From Amarobacter sp035326025 (lineage in GTDB: Bacteria; Chloroflexota; Dehalococcoidia; Tepidiformales; Tepidiformaceae), in assembly GCA_035326025.1 (NCBI GenBank), contig DAOKYT010000002.1, forward strand, positions 37,610-101,609: a stretch of DNA of 64,000 nt. Direction: 5' to 3'. Numbering within the stretch: position 1 is the stretch's first letter; each line of letters starts with the position of its first letter. The notes under the pieces are model-generated. The model searched no databases. It saw nothing but the letters and a program-made list of their open reading frames with translations, and had not been told where the DNA came from. A program made the translations under genes and the position numbers. Shown here piece after piece: positions 34,105 through 41,745 of the stretch.

Positions 34105-35835
34105 GTGAGCGTCAATCACGCCGCCCTGCCCCGGCTGCGCCCCGGCCAGGCCGAGGCGCTCAAGCGCTTCGCCGAAGCTCTTCGCTCGGGCTCCACATCC
34201 GAACTCGTGGTCGTCCCCGTTGGTTATGGCAAGACCGTGATCGGCGTCGGGTCGTTCGAGGTCGCGTCAGGGGTGGCCGGCGCCGATACCTGCCTGTACC
34301 TCACCCCCACCGACGTCCTCAGGACCCAGGTCTATAACGGCGTCGAAAAGGCGCTGCGCGTCATCGGCGGCTCCCGCACCATCCGCAAGATCCTCGCCGA
34401 GAACGCGGCACTCGACCGCATCGGTGCGACCTCCGCAAACTTCATCGTGGCCAGCTATCAGCAGGTGGCGGCCGCCCCTCACCGCTATGCACGGCTTTGC
34501 ACGGGGCGGCGCGTCCACCTGGTGTGCGATGAGGCTCACCACCTGGGCGAACGCGGCCAGTGGGCGCAGGCTCTCGCCCGGCTCCCCGTTCGCAGCACGC
34601 TGCTGCTTTCCGCCACGCCGGTCCGGCTCGACCGCGACCCGCTTGCCGGTGCGCGATACGTCTACGACGACGAACTGGACGGCCAGGTCATCGATCCCCT
34701 CCTCCACGTCACCATGCGCCAGGCCTGGAAGGAAGGCGGCATCCTCAAACGCCTGAACATGCAGATGAAGGACTACGCGGTTGAGCTCCGCAGTGCCGAA
34801 GGCGAGGTGTACGAGTTCACCGCCTCGCAAATGGCCGAGCTCCCCGACTTCGACCAGCGCTGTGTCCGCCAACAACTGCGCTGGAATGAGGATTATGTCC
34901 AGCCACTCGTCCGTGAGTTCGCCCTCACCCTGCAGCGCAAGAACCAGGCCGCCCCCGGCCAGCACCAGGGCCTCGTCTTCGCGGCGACGACCGAACACGC
35001 CAACCACCTTCACCGCGTCTTCGGGCGCTGGCACCCCGCGTTGCGCTGCGCCGTCGTCCACAGCGGCGCAGAGATCAGCGCCGCCGAGAACGAACGCCGG
35101 ATGGCGGACTTCCATGCCGGCAAGTACGACGTCCTCATCCAGGTCCGAAAAGCCAGCGAAGGGTTCGACGCGCCGACCGTGAGCGTCCTGCTGAAGCTCG
35201 ATGCCGTGTTCAGCCGGGAACCGGTGATCCAGCAACTCGGCCGCGGGCTCCGGTACAACCACGCCCTCCCGGCCGCCGGGAACATCCTCAATGTCTTCAT
35301 CGGCCGGGACCCGCGGTTGGCTTCCATCATCGAGCACCTGGAGCGCGAGTCTCCGCGGCTCGCGGTGCGGCCCGGCGAGGCCGAGTCAGCCCCGGCACCT
35401 GAAGACTTCCTCGATGAAGACGATGCCCTACCCGGACCCGGCGACGAGCGCCCGGCGGCCGAGATCCTCGATGTTGAGGAGGCCGGCGATGCCTACCTGG
35501 ATGAGACGGGCCGCTTCGTCGAGGGCCAACAGCTCACCATGTTCGGCGTGGCCGCGCCGCCGCCCCGGTCCGCGCCTCGGGCGTTCGAGGCGCCCGCGGT
35601 CGAGGTTGTTGATATCGCGGGCGAACTCCAGGAGGCGGTCGAGTACTGCCGCACCTGGACCAACCGCGCTGCCCGCGAGCGGGCGAAGCGGCTCGGGCAG
35701 GGTGAAAACCACCACGCCGCGCTGAACCTCGCCTACGCCCGTGAGTCGGGGAGGAAGGGCACCCTCTCGACGCCCGCCGAGTACCGCCACAAGGGCGACT
35801 GGATGAAGCGCCGCTACCTGGAGCTGCTGAGGTAG
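34105..35835 (+). CDS. SF2 DEAH-type helicase with C-terminal extension
   Basis: A 576-residue superfamily 2 ATPase. Motif I reads PVGYGKT (residues 38-44) with Tyr where Gly, Ala or Thr is more usual, and motif II is CDEAHH near 140. Motif III is LSATPVR, and the helicase C domain has VFAATTEHANHL, VLIQVRKASEGFDAPTVSVL and motif VI QQLGRGLRYN. This set resembles the helicase parts of type I restriction and phage-type helicases. After residue 430 comes an acidic linker, then a basic C-terminal region (TNRAARERAKRLGQGENHH) of unknown fold. The start is GTG 34105. No methylase or nuclease gene is adjacent, so its role in repair, RNA handling or defence is open. Confidence 0.85.
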   Translation: MSVNHAALPRLRPGQAEALKRFAEALRSGSTSELVVVPVGYGKTVIGVGSFEVASGVAGADTCLYLTPTDVLRTQVYNGVEKALRVIGGSRTIRKILAENAALDRIGATSANFIVASYQQVAAAPHRYARLCTGRRVHLVCDEAHHLGERGQWAQALARLPVRSTLLLSATPVRLDRDPLAGARYVYDDELDGQVIDPLLHVTMRQAWKEGGILKRLNMQMKDYAVELRSAEGEVYEFTASQMAELPDFDQRCVRQQLRWNEDYVQPLVREFALTLQRKNQAAPGQHQGLVFAATTEHANHLHRVFGRWHPALRCAVVHSGAEISAAENERRMADFHAGKYDVLIQVRKASEGFDAPTVSVLLKLDAVFSREPVIQQLGRGLRYNHALPAAGNILNVFIGRDPRLASIIEHLERESPRLAVRPGEAESAPAPEDFLDEDDALPGPGDERPAAEILDVEEAGDAYLDETGRFVEGQQLTMFGVAAPPPRSAPRAFEAPAVEVVDIAGELQEAVEYCRTWTNRAARERAKRLGQGENHHAALNLAYARESGRKGTLSTPAEYRHKGDWMKRRYLELLR

Positions 35836-35849
35836 CGCGGAAGCGATCG

Positions 35850-36326
35850 TCAGACCGCCCGCACCGGCCGGGCCCCCGTCAGCTCCAGGAGGTCGGCCAT
35901 GCGCAGGCGCACGTCCCAGCCGCGCTGCCCCGCGCTCACGAGGACGTCGCCGGAAAGTGCCGCCGTCTCCTCGATCAGCACGGGGAACCCCTTGCCGGGC
36001 AGCGCCAGGGCGCTGATCCCTCCCACCTTGAGCCCGGTCTGGGCCTCGGCGTCGCGGTGGCTTGCCATCCGGAGCTTCTTCAGCCCCAGCGACTGGGCCA
36101 GCACCTTGAGGTCGATCTCCATCGGCGATGGCATCAGCACGAGGAACGGCTTCCCGCGGGGAGGCTCCTGCTCCACCACGAGCGTCTTGAGCACCTGGCC
36201 GGGCGGCGTGCCGGTAACCCGCGCGACTTCCTGGGCCGAGCGGATGGCGTCGTCGAACTCGAACACCTGGTGCGGGATTCTTTTCTGCTCCAGCATGCGG
36301 ATCACGAGCGGCTTTTGCGAGGCCAC
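35850..36326 (-). CDS. ybaK: YbaK/EbsC-family aminoacyl-tRNA deacylase
   Basis: A 158-residue trans-editing protein that hydrolyses mischarged aminoacyl-tRNA such as Cys-tRNA(Pro). The fold is clear from ARVTGTPPGQVLKTLVVEQ, with the conserved Lys of LKTL, then FLVLMPSPMEIDLKVLAQ, VGGISALALPGKGFPVLIEE and DVLVSAGQRGWDVRL. The open frame begins at 36527 but overlaps the upstream SDR gene. GTG 36326, 8 nt after the SDR stop with AGGA just before it, gives the standard family length. It is the last gene of a leftward three-gene operon with two SDRs. Confidence 0.9.
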   Translation of the reverse strand: MASQKPLVIRMLEQKRIPHQVFEFDDAIRSAQEVARVTGTPPGQVLKTLVVEQEPPRGKPFLVLMPSPMEIDLKVLAQSLGLKKLRMASHRDAEAQTGLKVGGISALALPGKGFPVLIEETAALSGDVLVSAGQRGWDVRLRMADLLELTGARPVRAV

Positions 36327-36334
36327 GGGCAGTC

Positions 36335-37123
36335 CTACAGGTGCTGGCTCACGCCGCCATCGATGTGGAACACCTGCCCGTTGAGGTATCCCGCGGCATC
36401 GGATGCCAGCAGCACCGCAAGCGCGGCAAGCTCCTCCGCCTTGCCAAACCGGCGCATCGGGACGAACCGCATCAACAGGTTCGCTCCGATCTCTTCCGGC
36501 CCACGCCCGGGCGTCCAGTCCATCCACCCCGTGGCGATGCAGTTGGAAGTGATATTCCGGCCGCCAAGCTCCTGGCTGAGCGCAGCCGAAAGCCCCTCCA
36601 TACCCGCCTTCGCCGTGGTATAGGCGGCCAGCCCTTCCACCCCCCGCTCCGCGAAGATGGTGCTCACGAAGATGAGCCGCCCGGGCTCACCCGCCGGGAA
36701 TTCTCGAACAAACGACCGCGCCGCGTAGAACGCGCCGCTCTGGTTCACTGCCTGCACCCGCGCGAACTCGGCATCGGTGACCTTTTCGATCGGCTTCCCG
36801 AGTGGCGCATCGGCGTTGTAGACCAGGATCGTCGGCGAGCCGAATTCCTTGATCACCTGCTTGAGGCCAACCTGCACGTTCTTCGGGAGCGTGACATCCC
36901 AGCCCTGGGCCAGCGACCTGCGGCCCATCCCGGCCACTGCCTTCGCGACACGCTTCGCCTCCATCACCTCGTCGCCATCAAGCGTCGACGAAGCGGCGGC
37001 GACATCGGCGCCGGCCTCGGCCAGCCCAAGCGCGATCGCTCGCCCCGCGGGATTCGCGAAGCCGACGACCAGCGCCCGCTTGCCCGAAAGGTCGTAACCG
37101 GGCTTCCGGTTCCACTCAGCCAC
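36335..37123 (-). CDS. Short-chain dehydrogenase/reductase (FabI-like group)
   Basis: A 262-residue NAD(P)-dependent oxidoreductase. The cofactor motif reads LVVGFANPAGRAIALGLAEAG, nearer the FabI enoyl-ACP reductase variant than the classical TGxxxGxG. NAD contacts include VYNADAP. The catalytic part has FVSTIFAERG with YTTAK (Tyr and Lys of the triad). The end reads LASDAAGYLNGQVFHIDGG. It overlaps the upstream SDR by 8 nt and is followed by ybaK after 8 nt. The substrate is unknown. Confidence 0.9.
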   Translation of the reverse strand: MAEWNRKPGYDLSGKRALVVGFANPAGRAIALGLAEAGADVAAASSTLDGDEVMEAKRVAKAVAGMGRRSLAQGWDVTLPKNVQVGLKQVIKEFGSPTILVYNADAPLGKPIEKVTDAEFARVQAVNQSGAFYAARSFVREFPAGEPGRLIFVSTIFAERGVEGLAAYTTAKAGMEGLSAALSQELGGRNITSNCIATGWMDWTPGRGPEEIGANLLMRFVPMRRFGKAEELAALAVLLASDAAGYLNGQVFHIDGGVSQHL

Positions 37124-37958
37124 GGGACACCTCCGCCGGCTCGCTCACGGCCCAACCGGTGGGGGCCACACCGCCCGCGAGCCCTCCGCCATCGATCACG
37201 AATGCCTCACCCGTCACGTAGCTCGATGCCTCCGAACAGAGGAACACCGCCAGCGGCCCGAGTTCCCACGCTTCCCCGAGCCGCCGCACGGTAACGAAGC
37301 GGCCCCGCTGGGCGCGCATCGCCTCTTCCTGTTCATCGCGTGGCGGGCGCTGCGAGACGAACCCCGGGACGATGCAATTCACCCGGATGTTTTCGCCGGC
37401 AACCTGGGCGGCCAGGCTCTTGGTCAGCGAAATCACGCCAGCCTTTGCCGCCGCATAGCCAATCGACTGGGGCGACGACCGCAGCGCCGTACCGCTCGCG
37501 ACATTCAGGATCACTCCACCCTCGTCCTGCTTCAGGAAATGGCGCACCGCCGCCCGCGAGCAGTAGAAGGTGCTGTACAGGTTCACCTCAATGGTATCGT
37601 GCCAGTCGGCATCGTCGAGGTCCTGGATGCGCGCGCCGGCCCCCCGGGCATCGCCAATGCCCGCGTTGTTCAGCATTACATCGAGCCGGCCGAAGTGGGC
37701 CACGGTCTTCTCGATGAGCGCATCACATTCCGCCCGCGACTGGACGTTCGTTGGCACCACCAGCGGCTCGCGGCCGCAGGCAGCCTTGATCTCGGCCGCC
37801 GCTGCTTCGAGCTGCGAGACCGTGCGGCTGGCGATGCAAATGTCCGCCCCCGCCTCGGCGAGGGAAATGGCCATCGCCTTGCCCAGCCCACGGCTGCCGC
37901 CGGTCACGATCACCACCCTGCGCGGTGGACCTTCGAGCCGCAGTTTCTCAAGGATCAC
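37116..37958 (-). CDS. Short-chain dehydrogenase/reductase, classical
   Basis: A 280-residue SDR with TGGSRGLGKAMAISLAEAG for cofactor binding, NNAGIG, the catalytic Ser in ILNVASGTA and YAAAKAG, and the ending GEAFVIDGGG. The start is GTG 37958 preceded by GGAGGAGCC. A TATCAT element lies about 35 nt upstream, so this is probably the operon's promoter-proximal gene. Together with the partially overlapping second SDR it suggests oxidation and reduction of one hydroxy or keto compound, but no substrate can be named. Confidence 0.92.
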   Translation of the reverse strand: MILEKLRLEGPPRRVVIVTGGSRGLGKAMAISLAEAGADICIASRTVSQLEAAAAEIKAACGREPLVVPTNVQSRAECDALIEKTVAHFGRLDVMLNNAGIGDARGAGARIQDLDDADWHDTIEVNLYSTFYCSRAAVRHFLKQDEGGVILNVASGTALRSSPQSIGYAAAKAGVISLTKSLAAQVAGENIRVNCIVPGFVSQRPPRDEQEEAMRAQRGRFVTVRRLGEAWELGPLAVFLCSEASSYVTGEAFVIDGGGLAGGVAPTGWAVSEPAEVSRG

Positions 37959-38013
37959 GGGGCTCCTCCGGGTTTGATGTGCGCGAATGATACGTCGAGT
38001 CGCAACCGCGCGG

Positions 38014-38838
38014 TCAGAAGGCGAGCCGGAACCCGCCGATGACCAGGGTCAACGCCGCCACCACGAACCGGTACAGCGCGAAGGGCAGCAGCGTCCTCGT
38101 CCGCAGGTATCGCAGCAGGATGTGGATCACCGCAAACCCGACCGTCGCCGACATCGCGAAGCCGATCCCGAGCTCGATGCCCTCCCGCCCCGATAAGCCG
38201 CTCAGGTCGCGGGCGGTCAGCGCGGCGGCGCCGACAAAGGCGGGTGTGCCCAGGAGAAAGGCGAAACGTGCCGCGTCGTCACGGCGGATATCCCGGAAGA
38301 GCCCGGCACAGAGCGTCGCCCCGGAACGCGACACGCCGGGGATGAGGGCGGCTGCCTGCGCCATCCCGATGAACGCCGCATCGGCGAGGCCGATCGTCTC
38401 CATGGTCCGCCGATTCCGTGTGCGGCGGTCGGCTACCAGCATCACGCCGCCGACCGCCGCGAGCGTGAGGGCAACCACCCAGGGTTGGCGCACGTTCTCC
38501 TCGATCCAGTCGTTGAAGAGGAGCCCCACCACCGCGGCGGGAATCGAACCAAACGCGATGAGCCACAGCAGGCGGCTCTCGTGCGAGTGCTCCGTGAAGC
38601 GCAGTTGATGGTGGACGAAGTCTCGCAGGCCACCGCTAACCATCCGCGCCCAGTCCCGCCAGAAGTAGACGAGCAGCACCAGCAGGGTCCCGCAGTGGAG
38701 GCCCACATCGAACGCGAGCCCCTGGTCCTCCCAGCCGAACAGCGATGGCACGAGGATGAGGTGCCCGGACGACGAGATTGGCAGGAATTCGGCGAGGCCC
38801 TGGACGATGCCGAGGATTGCCGCGCGCAGGAGGTCCAT
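38014..38838 (-). CDS. uppP: Undecaprenyl-diphosphatase
   Basis: A 274-residue polytopic membrane enzyme that recycles the lipid carrier of peptidoglycan and other wall polymers by dephosphorylating undecaprenyl pyrophosphate; overexpression gives bacitracin resistance in known species. Signature motifs are IVQGLAEFLPISSSGHLI at residues about 10-27 and PGVSRSGATLCAGLFRDI around 175. Hydrophobic helices and length match BacA/UppP. It stands alone between the SDR operon and the small monooxygenase-like gene. Confidence 0.96.
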   Translation of the reverse strand: MDLLRAAILGIVQGLAEFLPISSSGHLILVPSLFGWEDQGLAFDVGLHCGTLLVLLVYFWRDWARMVSGGLRDFVHHQLRFTEHSHESRLLWLIAFGSIPAAVVGLLFNDWIEENVRQPWVVALTLAAVGGVMLVADRRTRNRRTMETIGLADAAFIGMAQAAALIPGVSRSGATLCAGLFRDIRRDDAARFAFLLGTPAFVGAAALTARDLSGLSGREGIELGIGFAMSATVGFAVIHILLRYLRTRTLLPFALYRFVVAALTLVIGGFRLAF

Positions 38839-38914
38839 CTACCGCTCAAGGTCTTGCGGCGGATGGCTATGGGCAACCGGGAGCCGCGCCGTGGACGCGG
38901 CCCCGTAGCCATCG

Positions 38915-39217
38915 TCAGTCGAGGCCGGCGATCCGCGTGTACCGCTCGATGACTGGCCGCCCCGCGAGCAAGCCTGCCAGGGCCGCCCCCATCGCCTTCA
39001 TGTGATCGGTCTGGCCGTGAGCAGCGAACGCCTCGGCGTCGCGGTACTGCTCATAGAACAGGAAGAGGGTTGGGTCGCTATCCGAGACGTGGAGGGAGTA
39101 CGTGGGGACCTTGCCGGCCTCGTGCTTCTTCACGTTTCCGACCATTTCGGTGAGGACGGCACGCAGCTGGTCTTCCTTGCCCGCGGCAGCCTGCAACTTG
39201 GCAAGCACGGTGATCAT
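38915..39217 (-). CDS. ABM-domain (antibiotic biosynthesis monooxygenase-like) protein
   Basis: A 100-residue dimeric ferredoxin-like fold protein: MITVLAKLQAAAGKEDQLRA, LTEMVGNVKKHEAG, YSLHVSDSDPTLFLFYEQYRD, and AFAAHGQTDHMKAM. The pattern matches YgiN/ABM quinol or heme-like monooxygenases and related stress proteins. The frame continues upstream to 39868, but only this part is conserved in type, and the ATG at 39217 has TGGAGC before it. It is divergent from the methyltransferase operon. Confidence 0.85.
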   Translation of the reverse strand: MITVLAKLQAAAGKEDQLRAVLTEMVGNVKKHEAGKVPTYSLHVSDSDPTLFLFYEQYRDAEAFAAHGQTDHMKAMGAALAGLLAGRPVIERYTRIAGLD

Positions 39218-39295
39218 GGTCCATTGCTCCAGGGGAGGGATGGGGCCGGATTGTACGCGGGTGCCGCGCGAGGTGCGCGCGCCACCGGGGGCGGA

Positions 39296-39301
39296 TACGA
39301 T
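39296..39301 (+). promoter_or_regulatory. -10 box of the methyltransferase operon, leaderless configuration
   Basis: TACGAT followed by 9 nt and the GTG at 39311, identical in box and spacing to cmk. Confidence 0.55.
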
Positions 39302-39310
39302 CGGTGGAAG

Positions 39311-39994
39311 GTGTTCAAGCATATCCCCGGACCGCGCGCCCGCGAGCTCATCGAGCGGGCCAGCCAATCGCCCCGAAGCGATCCATCGACCTCCTACCCG
39401 GCGTGGTACCTGCACCGCTGGCACTTCCTCCCCGAAGGCTACCTGTCCCGCAGGAGTGCCGCCGGTTACGAGTGGCTCATCCGCAACCTGTACAACACCG
39501 GCGTGGAAAACGCGCTCATCCGCAAGCTCGTCCGGCGGGTGCGCTCGGCGCGGCCGGAGTCGGTCGTGGAATTCGGCTGTGGCCCTGGCCGTCTGGTGCG
39601 CGCGCTGAGCGAGCACTCCGGGGCGGCGGACGTCGTCGGTCTTGACCTCAGCCCCTACCTGCTCGAACGGGCCCATGCGCGGTTGACCCGGCCGAACGCG
39701 CGCCTGCTGCACGCAAGCGGCCTTTCCACACCCGCCGGGGAAGCATCGTTCGACGTGGCCGTCGCCGCCCACTATGTCGGGCACCTGCCGCCCCCCGTTC
39801 GCCCTGCCGCGGTATCCGAGATGGCCCGCGTGGTCCGCCCCGGCGGGCGCGTTATCATTGCGGACCATTCATGGCACCCGTGGCCCGAAAGCCCCCTGCT
39901 CGTGCCTCGCTACATGTCATGGCACGCAGCCCGGCTCATCCGGCTCCAGGTGTTCGAACGCATCGACGTCCCCGGCGCGGAGGCACCAGCATGA
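39311..39994 (+). CDS. Class I SAM-dependent methyltransferase
   Basis: A 227-residue methyltransferase. The Rossmann-like core has motif I VVEFGCGPGRLVRAL, the acidic loop VVGLDLSPYLLERA, motif II-like SFDVAVAAHYVGHLP and post-II EMARVVRPGGRVIIADH, as in ubiE/COQ5-type enzymes. The open frame starts at 39002, but those extra residues are antisense to the neighbouring gene. GTG 39311 is supported by TACGAT nine bases before it. Its TGA overlaps the ATG of the DinB gene. The substrate is unknown. Confidence 0.85.
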   Translation: MFKHIPGPRARELIERASQSPRSDPSTSYPAWYLHRWHFLPEGYLSRRSAAGYEWLIRNLYNTGVENALIRKLVRRVRSARPESVVEFGCGPGRLVRALSEHSGAADVVGLDLSPYLLERAHARLTRPNARLLHASGLSTPAGEASFDVAVAAHYVGHLPPPVRPAAVSEMARVVRPGGRVIIADHSWHPWPESPLLVPRYMSWHAARLIRLQVFERIDVPGAEAPA

Positions 39995-40500
39995 CCCACC
40001 CCATGGAGGCGGAATTCGGACGCATCCGCGCTTACCTTCAGCAGCAGGCCGCCGAAAAGTCCGTCCCCGAGCTCTTCGATCGCGTGAAGGAAGGCATGGC
40101 CGAACTCGTCGAGGCGGCCCGCTCCGTCCCCGCGGCCCTGCTCACCTCCCATCCGCCGGGCGACGACTGGGCGCCGCTGGACTGCCTTCGGCACGCGGTC
40201 CAATCGAACCTGCAGGTGGCGCAGGATGTGCTGCACGTCGCCCTTACTGGCTCCCGGCCGGGCGAGCCTGAACCGGAACTCGCACCCGACCGCGACGCGC
40301 TCATCGCTGCCCAGGAGGCTTCGCTTGAGTCGCTCTGGGCTCACCTCAGCGAGGCCGAACCGCATTCCAACCTGCACGTCACCTGGCCGCATCCGTTCTT
40401 CGGCGAGCTGAACTGGCGGGAATGGCTCCTCTTCCTGCGCATCCACGCGAAGGACCACGCCCGCCAGCTCACGGCCATGCGTGAGGCTCTGCGTGCCTGA
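39991..40500 (+). CDS. DinB-superfamily protein
   Basis: A 169-residue four-helix-bundle protein of the DinB/YfiT type. Candidate metal ligands are the His of LDCLRHAVQSN and the HAKDH motif near residue 155 (RIHAKDHARQL), forming the family's triple-His site. The members are metal-dependent thiol transferases or uncharacterised stress proteins. GGAGG precedes the ATG, which overlaps the methyltransferase stop; its own stop lies within the first codons of the phosphoesterase gene. The three are almost certainly cotranscribed. Confidence 0.8.
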   Translation: MTHPMEAEFGRIRAYLQQQAAEKSVPELFDRVKEGMAELVEAARSVPAALLTSHPPGDDWAPLDCLRHAVQSNLQVAQDVLHVALTGSRPGEPEPELAPDRDALIAAQEASLESLWAHLSEAEPHSNLHVTWPHPFFGELNWREWLLFLRIHAKDHARQLTAMREALRA

Positions 40501-41275
40501 GCCCCGGCCCCTGCGTCTCGTCCACACCTCCGATGTGCACCTCGGCGCCTATGCCGGCAACGGCGATGGCAGGTGCCACGAACGCCGCCTGCTCATGGAG
40601 GGCACGTTCCGGCGGGTTATCGACCTCGCGAACGATTCCGGGGCCAGCATGCTCGTCATCGCCGGCGACCTTTTCGACAACGACCGGGTGCCCGAAGACA
40701 CGGTAGCCTTCGCCGCCAGCGAGATCCGGCGCTTCCGCGGGCAGACCCTCCTGCTCCCGGGGAACCACGATCCCATCGACCCGGGCAGCATCTACTGGCG
40801 CCACGACATGGAGGCGATCGCAAAGCGGCTGACCATCGTGCGGGAACACCGGGGCGAACTCATGGAACCCGAAGGCATCGATGCCGTCTTCTGGGGACGG
40901 GGCTACCTGGAGAGCGACTGGCACTTCAAGCCCCTGGAGGGCCTTCCGGAACGCCTCGATCGCCGCTGGCACATCGCCCTGGGACATGGGCACTTCATCC
41001 CCGAAGGCGGCGATTCACACCGCTCCCTCCCCATCCGCGAGGCCGAGATCGCCGCGGCGGCCGGTCACTGGGATTACATGGCCTTCGGCCACTGGGAACC
41101 ACACGCCGACGTGAGCAGCGGCGGGGTCACGGCCATCTATTCGGGCGCGCCGATGCCCCTGAGCGATGCGAACCGTCGCGCGGGGATGGCCGCCGTTGTG
41201 GACTTCGATGAGACAGGAGTGCGCTGGCGGGTGCACCGCGTCGACCCCCGCCCGCCGCTCGAGGCGGCGAAGTAG
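40493..41275 (+). CDS. Calcineurin-like metallophosphoesterase (SbcD/Mre11-like)
   Basis: A 260-residue dinuclear metallophosphoesterase. All five motifs are visible: HTSDVHLG, VIAGDLFDND, LPGNHDPID, ALGHGHF and FGHWEPH. The arrangement is closest to SbcD/YhaO nucleases, but it lacks the capping domain and an SbcC partner. The start is GTG 40493 within the end of the DinB gene (GTGCCTGA). It is the last gene of the methyltransferase operon, and a tRNA gene follows about 50 bp later. Confidence 0.85.
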   Translation: MPEPRPLRLVHTSDVHLGAYAGNGDGRCHERRLLMEGTFRRVIDLANDSGASMLVIAGDLFDNDRVPEDTVAFAASEIRRFRGQTLLLPGNHDPIDPGSIYWRHDMEAIAKRLTIVREHRGELMEPEGIDAVFWGRGYLESDWHFKPLEGLPERLDRRWHIALGHGHFIPEGGDSHRSLPIREAEIAAAAGHWDYMAFGHWEPHADVSSGGVTAIYSGAPMPLSDANRRAGMAAVVDFDETGVRWRVHRVDPRPPLEAAK

Positions 41276-41322
41276 CTGGCGCCGTTTCCCGAAACCGGCC
41301 GCATGTTAAAGTTGAGGTTCGT

Positions 41323-41399
41323 GGCAGGGTAGCTCAGCCGGTCAGAGCGCACGACTCATAATCGTGAGGTCGGGAGTTCAAGTCTCCCCCCTGCTACCA
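41323..41399 (+). tRNA. tRNA-Met (anticodon CAT)
   Basis: A full cloverleaf: acceptor GGCAGGG/CCCTGCT with a G-U at 1:72, D arm GCTC...GAGC, anticodon stem CACGA/TCGTG around loop CTCATAA with CAT at 41357-41359, and T arm GGGAG TTCAAGT CTCCC. Discriminator A and a genome-encoded CCA complete it. Elongator Met is assumed; a CAT-anticodon tRNA-Ile2 modified by TilS is the alternative. Confidence 0.95.
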
Positions 41400-41544
41400 C
41401 GGGACAGCCACGGCCCCCACTCCCTTTCCGTCACGCATGCGAACCACGAACACCGTGGCTCACGGCCCTCCACCAGCTCCAATCCTTCCCCGTCTGCCCG
41501 TCCGGTGGCAAAGGTGCGGCCCACCCCGGCTCATCGGGAGCAGC

Positions 41545-41745
41545 ATGCCAATCCGCCTCATCGTCGCCGGCGACCATGCCGTGGCGTGCCAGGGTTTCCG
41601 CAGCCTGTGCGATGTCTCGCGCGCGGTCCGTTCCACGCTCGCCATCGATAGGCTGTTCATCCGTGTGGCCGAAGAAACCGGGAAGACCGGCCCTTGCCGG
41701 GCGCCGGGACGAACCGCAGCTCGCGCCACCCGCGCACTGAGTTGA
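41545..41745 (+). pseudogene. Remnant of a NarL-type response regulator receiver domain
   Basis: The first 25 or so codons read MPIRLIVAGDHAVACQGFRS, clearly like the N-terminus of NarL/LuxR response regulators (typically PIRVLLADDHAVVRQGLRS). The acidic pair is reduced to Gly-Asp. The rest of the receiver and the DNA-binding domain are absent, and the frame runs antisense into the 3' end of the pabB-pabC gene. It is probably a decayed fragment and not functional. Confidence 0.45.
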
